The translations under genes were made by a program, and so were the position numbers. From JBBSUX01 sp038234045 (GTDB taxonomy: Bacteria; Pseudomonadota; Gammaproteobacteria; Burkholderiales; Burkholderiaceae_C): 10,477 nt of DNA. Below the pieces are notes generated by a model. It made no database searches and was not told the origin of the DNA. It saw nothing but the letters and a program-made list of their open reading frames with translations. Positions 8,710 through 10,477 of the stretch are shown here, piece by piece (the stretch's first letter is position 1; every line of letters begins with the position of its first letter). The DNA lies in assembly GCA_038234045.1 (NCBI GenBank), contig JBBSUX010000114.1, positions 1-10,477 on the forward strand, written 5' to 3'.

Positions 8710-9100
8710 TCGTCGCTCCTGCTTCGCTATTGCCCAGTTGCCGCACGACAGCAAGCAACTGATCCTTGGTAAAGGGTTTGGTGAGGTAATCCTGACACCC
8801 GACCATGCGACCGCGCGCCTTGTCAAAGACGCCATCCTTGGACGAAAGCATCACCACCGGCGTACTGGAAAACCGTAGATTGCGTTTGATGATGGCGCAG
8901 GTCTGATAGCCATCGAGCTTGGGCATCAGAATGTCGCAAAAGATGAGCTGGGGCTGGTAATCGTTGACCTTCGCCAACGCATCAAAACCATCATCGGCGA
9001 GCATCACATCATGGCCGCCCTGTTTCAGGAATATTTCGGCGCTGCGACGGATGGTGTTGCTGTCATCCACTACCAGCACTTTGCAGGGCGTCGTACTCAT
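8696..9100 (-). CDS. pilG: PilG: CheY-like single-domain response regulator
   Basis: Receiver-only protein of 134 residues. Asp12-Asp13, phosphoacceptor Asp56 (LIFCDILMPKLDGYQ), Ser86-Ser87 and Lys108 (YLTKPF) form a complete phosphorylation site. In P. aeruginosa PilG is the ChpA target that promotes pilus extension, polar organisation and, with FimL/FimV, adenylate cyclase activity. The CDILMPKLDGYQTCAIIK and QDYLTKPFTKDQLL segments are typical of PilG. The ATG at 9100 is favoured by an AAAGGTGA site just upstream; a GTG two codons earlier (9106) is possible but would sit in that site. First gene of the pil-chp block, 58 bases after the rubredoxin stop, overlapping pilH at its 3' end. Confidence 0.94.
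   Translation of the reverse strand: MSTTPCKVLVVDDSNTIRRSAEIFLKQGGHDVMLADDGFDALAKVNDYQPQLIFCDILMPKLDGYQTCAIIKRNLRFSSTPVVMLSSKDGVFDKARGRMVGCQDYLTKPFTKDQLLAVVRQLGNSEAGATNASS
8716..8720 (-). promoter_or_regulatory. Ribosome binding site of pilH, inside the end of pilG
   Basis: AGGAG on the minus strand with a 6-base spacer before the pilH ATG at 8709. The site lies within the last codons of pilG, whose stop codon (8696-8698) is past the pilH start. Ribosomes finishing pilG would therefore unfold and feed the pilH site. Confidence 0.75.
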
Positions 9101-9102
9101 GG

Positions 9103-9110
9103 TCACCTTT
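9103..9110 (-). promoter_or_regulatory. Ribosome binding site of pilG
   Basis: AAAGGTGA on the minus strand, with its AGG core about 5 bases before the ATG at 9100. It decides the pilG start in favour of the ATG over the GTG at 9106. Confidence 0.7.
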
Positions 9111-9158
9111 GGTGTCTCTCGAATGCGCCGCTGCGCCGAACATCCGCCAACGCGGTAC

Positions 9159-9332
9159 TTAGATCTGAACCATCTCGAAGTCTTCCTTGCGGGCCCCGCA
9201 TTCAGGGCAGACCCAGTTCATAGGAACAAGATCCCACGAAGTTCCAGCGGCGATTCCGTCTTCGGGCACGCCCACCGACTCGTCATAGATCCACCCGCAG
9301 ATCAAACACATCCAAGTTTTAGATTCAGTCAC
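9159..9332 (-). CDS. rubA: Rubredoxin
   Basis: A 57-residue iron protein; four cysteines bind one iron atom for single-electron transfer in the cytoplasm. The two hallmark motifs are present: CLICGWIYDE (Cys9, Cys12) and CPECGARKEDFE (Cys42, Cys45), together with the conserved GTSWDLVP stretch between them. Length is normal for the family. The start is a GTG at 9332: an in-frame TAA lies two codons upstream, and the only later ATG (codon 8) would cut into the first cysteine motif. No strong ribosome site precedes it. It lies upstream of pilG in the same direction with a 58-base gap that shows no terminator, so it may share the pil-chp transcript. Its redox partner cannot be told from the sequence; such proteins serve in alkane oxidation, oxidative stress defence or other electron transfer. 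Confidence 0.95.
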   Translation of the reverse strand: MTESKTWMCLICGWIYDESVGVPEDGIAAGTSWDLVPMNWVCPECGARKEDFEMVQI

Positions 9333-9464
9333 AGCTTAAGGGGCCCGCCAAGAAGATGTCAACGATTGTATCGGGTCGGAATTTGCAACTGTCTCCATAT
9401 CAACACGGCGCTGCGAACCGCACACCACAGGCACAATGAAGTGCATAGTCCATCCGACACCCAC
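9333..9464. promoter_or_regulatory. Divergent intergenic region between rubredoxin and the ThiD-like gene
   Basis: The only sizeable gap in the window (132 bases). It separates the leftward rubredoxin/pil-chp genes from the rightward thiD-like gene and must hold the promoters for at least one side. Leftward, a TACAAT box is a good -10 candidate (annotated separately). Rightward, no convincing -35/-10 pair was found. The adjacent CTTAAG and GGGCCC hexamers near 9335-9348 and a small GCAC/GTGC inverted repeat (9431-9444) are too short to call operators. Confidence 0.6.
9365..9370 (-). promoter_or_regulatory. Candidate -10 box for the rubredoxin-pil-chp transcript
   Basis: TACAAT on the minus strand differs from the sigma-70 consensus TATAAT at one base and lies 33 bases before the rubredoxin GTG. 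There is no good -35 hexamer at 16-18 bases (only weak ACAGTT-like sequence; a TTGCAA lies too close at 12 bases). Treat it as a candidate only. Confidence 0.3.
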
Positions 9465-10421
9465 ATGCCAGCCCGTCCTGCCTTCAACGTCGATTTTTCT
9501 GCGGTCAGTCTCTCTGGCATGCCAGAAATGCGTGCCGGTGTAGCAGTCTTCAACGCAACAGACCCGCGTGGCGCCTGTGGCCTCACGGCAGACGCGATCA
9601 CGATTGCATCTGTTGGAGCGCATCCGCTCACCATCGCCACGGGAGCCTACATCGGCGACACCTCCGCCCTCAGCGAGCACGTAGCTCTGGAGGACGACGC
9701 CGTGCGTGAACAGGCCCGTGCTGTTTTTGAAGACATGAACATTCAAGCCATCAAAGTCGGCTTCGTCGGATCGACCGAAAACGTCGGCGCAATTGCCGAA
9801 CTAGCGTCCGATTACGACGAACTTCCGCTGATCGCATATATGCCGGATCTCTCGTGGTGGGACGAGGGTGAGATCGAGAGCTATCACGACGCGTTTCGCG
9901 AGCTGCTTTTGCCACAGACCGCCATCCTCGTCGGCAACTACAGCACGCTCTGGAGATGGCTGCTTCCCGAGTGGACACAGCAAAGAAGCCCGGGCCCTCG
10001 GGATATCGCAAGGGCTGCGGCTGAATGCGGAGTTTCGCATGTGCTCGTGACCGGAATCAACCGACCCGAACAATTCATCGAGAACGTTCTCGCGTCGCCG
10101 GAGTCGGTCATTGAAACTTCGAAGTTCGAGTTGATTGACGCAACTTTTTGCGGCGCTGGCGATACGCTTTCAGCCACACTCGCTGCCCTGATCGCGACCG
10201 GGGTCGACGTCAGCCGGGCTACTCGTGAATCGCTTGAGTTTCTGGATGGCTGCCTGGCAAATGGATTCAGGCCAGGGATGGGACATGTGATTCCCGACCG
10301 CATGTTCTGGGCAGAGGAAGCTGATGACGACGACGCCACCCACACAGAGGAGTCTGCACTGAATCCTGGGGAGCATCCGCTCGACGGTTTTGGACTTCCC
10401 TCGCCCGATATATCCCATTGA
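9465..10421 (+). CDS. thiD: ThiD-like (hydroxymethylpyrimidine/phosphomethylpyrimidine kinase family) ribokinase-fold protein
   Basis: ThiD phosphorylates hydroxymethylpyrimidine and its phosphate in thiamine synthesis. The 318-residue product aligns by eye along the whole family: ATDPRGACGLTADAIT (31-46) matches the GTDPSGGAGIQAD region, IKVGFVGS (96-103) the KTGML region, ELLLPQTAILVGN (146-158) the strand before TPN, and ATFCGAGDTLSA (226-237) the anion-hole GTGCTLS motif. It departs from classical ThiD: the DPVM motif is replaced by AYMPDLSWW, TPN by VGN, and the catalytic Cys by Asp233. It also carries an acidic tail (about 284-318, including EEADDDD). Function as a true HMP-P kinase is therefore likely by family but unproven. 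The start is uncertain: GTG 9441, ATG 9465, ATG 9519 and ATG 9528 are all in frame and none has a good ribosome site; E. coli ThiD length at the N-terminus would favour 9528. Open frame upstream of 9441 lies over rubredoxin and pilG and is a shadow. Confidence 0.8.
   Translation: MPARPAFNVDFSAVSLSGMPEMRAGVAVFNATDPRGACGLTADAITIASVGAHPLTIATGAYIGDTSALSEHVALEDDAVREQARAVFEDMNIQAIKVGFVGSTENVGAIAELASDYDELPLIAYMPDLSWWDEGEIESYHDAFRELLLPQTAILVGNYSTLWRWLLPEWTQQRSPGPRDIARAAAECGVSHVLVTGINRPEQFIENVLASPESVIETSKFELIDATFCGAGDTLSATLAALIATGVDVSRATRESLEFLDGCLANGFRPGMGHVIPDRMFWAEEADDDDATHTEESALNPGEHPLDGFGLPSPDISH
9513..9526. repeat. Perfect 14-bp palindrome near the start of the ThiD-like gene
   Basis: TCTGGCATGCCAGA equals its own reverse complement. 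It lies 48 bases inside the gene if the ATG at 9465 is used, but directly upstream of the start if the ATG at 9528 is used. It could be an operator-like site or chance; no second copy was noticed in the window. Confidence 0.4.
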
Positions 10422-10426
10422 GACTC

Positions 10427-10477
10427 ATGTCCGCCAACCCTTCGTCCTCGACCTCTTCCGCCTATCTGCGTCGCTCG
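10427..10477 (+). CDS. 5' end of a gene downstream of thiD; possibly hemL
   Basis: Seventeen codons starting MSANPSSSTSSAYLRRS are open to the window edge. The ATG lies five bases after the thiD-like stop codon, so the two genes are probably cotranscribed. The visible Ser-rich N-terminus has no diagnostic motif. In many Burkholderiales the gene after this thiD homologue is, to my recollection, hemL (glutamate-1-semialdehyde aminotransferase, tetrapyrrole synthesis). That is a synteny guess and not seen in the sequence. Confidence 0.45.
   Translation, partial: MSANPSSSTSSAYLRRS

Noticed and set aside
9335..9348. Adjacent palindromic hexamers CTTAAG and GGGCCC before rubredoxin
   Set aside because: They are six-base palindromes expected by chance; there is no stem-loop with a T-run and no spacing like a known operator.
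9311..9358. Consensus-like TTGACA as -35 for rubredoxin (about 9357-9362 on the minus strand)
   Set aside because: At 17 bases downstream only TTAAGC is found, a poor -10 that would overlap the start codon region.
8964..9464. Upstream extension of the ThiD-like frame over pilG and rubredoxin
   Set aside because: The extension is antisense to two well-supported genes and adds residues unlike any kinase N-terminus.

Overview
The window looks like a chromosomal segment of a moderately GC-rich betaproteobacterium, most likely in the order Burkholderiales. That placement is an inference. It rests on the gene order (rubredoxin followed by pilG-pilH-pilI-pilJ-chpA on one strand, a ThiD-like gene divergent from them) and on the protein features; no database search was possible. 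No transposase, phage gene, tRNA, rRNA or CRISPR array is visible, and gene packing is tight, as expected for a stable core region.

Layout. From the right-hand divergent intergenic region (9333-9464) leftwards on the minus strand run: a 57-residue rubredoxin (9159-9332), pilG (8696-9100), pilH (8344-8709), pilI (7767-8321), pilJ (5402-7747) and the very large chpA/pilL (from 5372, running off the left edge at base 1). Gaps between the pil-chp genes are -14 to +29 bases, so they are almost certainly one transcript. Rubredoxin, 58 bases upstream of pilG, may be its first gene. On the plus strand a ThiD-like kinase gene (9465-10421) is followed after five bases by the first 17 codons of another gene that leaves the window at the right edge. 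By remembered synteny this could be hemL, but that is not provable here.

How the genes work together. PilJ is the membrane receptor that senses pilus- or surface-related signals. PilI is the CheW-like adaptor coupling it to ChpA, a CheA-type histidine kinase with several phosphotransfer (Hpt) modules. PilG and PilH are single-domain response regulators that receive phosphate and set type IV pilus extension and retraction (twitching), and in pseudomonads cAMP levels too. The methyltransferase PilK, which lies between pilJ and chpA in Pseudomonas aeruginosa, is absent here: pilJ is followed directly by chpA. Rubredoxin is a small electron carrier with no proven link to the motility system.

No clearly new biological system was found. 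The points most worth a second look are the ThiD-like protein, which has lost several hallmark ThiD motifs; the set of intact and degenerate Hpt modules in ChpA; the long acidic cytoplasmic N-terminus of PilJ; and a perfect 14-bp palindrome near the start of the ThiD-like gene. The long plus-strand open frames opposite pilJ and chpA are in exact codon register with those genes and are best explained as shadows.
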